Assembly: GCA_020796225.1 (NCBI GenBank)
Contig: CM036755.1
Span: forward strand, 66,470,049 to 66,534,048
Length of the DNA: 64,000 nt
Source: Arion vulgaris
Lineage: Eukaryota > Mollusca > Gastropoda > Stylommatophora > Arionidae
Direction: 5' to 3'
Under the pieces are notes generated by a model. It searched no databases and had not been told where the DNA came from. It worked only from the letters and a program-made list of their open reading frames with translations. Made by a program: the position numbers and the translations under genes. Positions 63,726 to 64,000 of the stretch are shown in pieces (within the stretch, counting starts at the first letter, position 1; every line of letters begins with the position of its first letter).

Positions 63726-64000
63726 TTCATGAACTTAATGGGCGTGTGGATCTTCGACCTGGTCTATGCATGAAATACCCATCACTTTTCGGAAGGTGAT
63801 TCTCATTACAATTTTCTGAAATCCATCTCTAGATTTGCAGTCAGTTTTATTGCTGTTACACGCTGTTACGTTTTCCTATTACTTTATAAGTTACCAGACA
63901 AGTATCATTCTCATCTATCATTAACATCAAGTATCTTATACGCGTTCCATTCCCAGACTGTCTTTCTCTTCAATAAGTCTTTAATATTACAACTGTCTGT
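63726..64000. other. Unassigned DNA at window end
   Basis: No repeat, exon or RNA recognised. Confidence 0.45.

Overview
The window looks like a stretch of large, repeat-choked introns from an animal gene. A marine invertebrate, possibly a mollusc, is my best guess from the retroelement style, but the sequence alone does not prove it. There is no bacterial gene organisation, operon, CRISPR array, rRNA or intact tRNA. Most open reading frames are by-products of tandem repeats or decayed retrotransposons.

The only host-gene sequence I can support is two exons on the + strand. Exon 25523-25635 encodes the end of an FHA domain with the motif HGDRILWGNNHFFRLN, which I recognise from the KIF13/Khc-73 kinesin-3 family. 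Exon 55765-55902 encodes the acidic helical stretch that follows FHA in KIF13 (DYDFAQ, NDPVQEAI, EKQHEEDKQ). Their splice phases fit: the first ends in phase 1, the second starts in phase 1, and the junction codon is AGC. They are therefore probably consecutive exons separated by a 30.1-kb intron. About 25 kb upstream and 8 kb downstream would then also be intron.

The rest is mobile and repetitive DNA. (1) LINE fragments are mostly 3' ends encoding the C-terminal part of endonuclease-reverse transcriptase polyproteins (RTE-like and related), several carrying a C-terminal zinc-finger module. (2) There are at least four SINE families: A, B, C and G have tRNA-like heads, and D is a (GAA)n-tailed element with at least ten copies or pieces. 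Several have clear target-site duplications. (3) Short non-autonomous DNA transposons include a mariner-like MITE, two hAT-like MITEs with 8-bp target-site duplications, and a foldback element with perfect 19-bp ends. (4) About twenty satellite or minisatellite arrays have units of 12-108 bp. The largest is a 4.1-kb array of 37-bp units with a 17-monomer higher-order period.

The most striking pattern is that many arrays grew out of transposon fragments. Examples are LINE coding DNA at 36.8-41.0, 53.8-54.5 and 8.0-8.8 kb, and a SINE head at 15.5-16.5 kb. In another case a G-rich minisatellite begins at the 5' splice site of the second KIF13 exon and repeats a donor-like motif seven times. Interiors of several arrays are riddled with small indels while their edges are clean, which suggests unpolished long-read consensus as well as biology.

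Layout: 1-25.5 kb upstream intron (60-, 65-, 70-, 90- and 25-bp satellites, LINEs, SINEs); 25.5 kb FHA exon; 25.6-55.8 kb giant intron (nested SINE/MITE/LINE composite at 28.4-29.5 kb, 37-bp satellite, 30- and 88-bp arrays, CT tract); 55.8 kb second exon; 55.9-64 kb next intron (splice-site-adjacent minisatellite, 46-bp satellite, GATG-type, 21-bp and 57-bp arrays).
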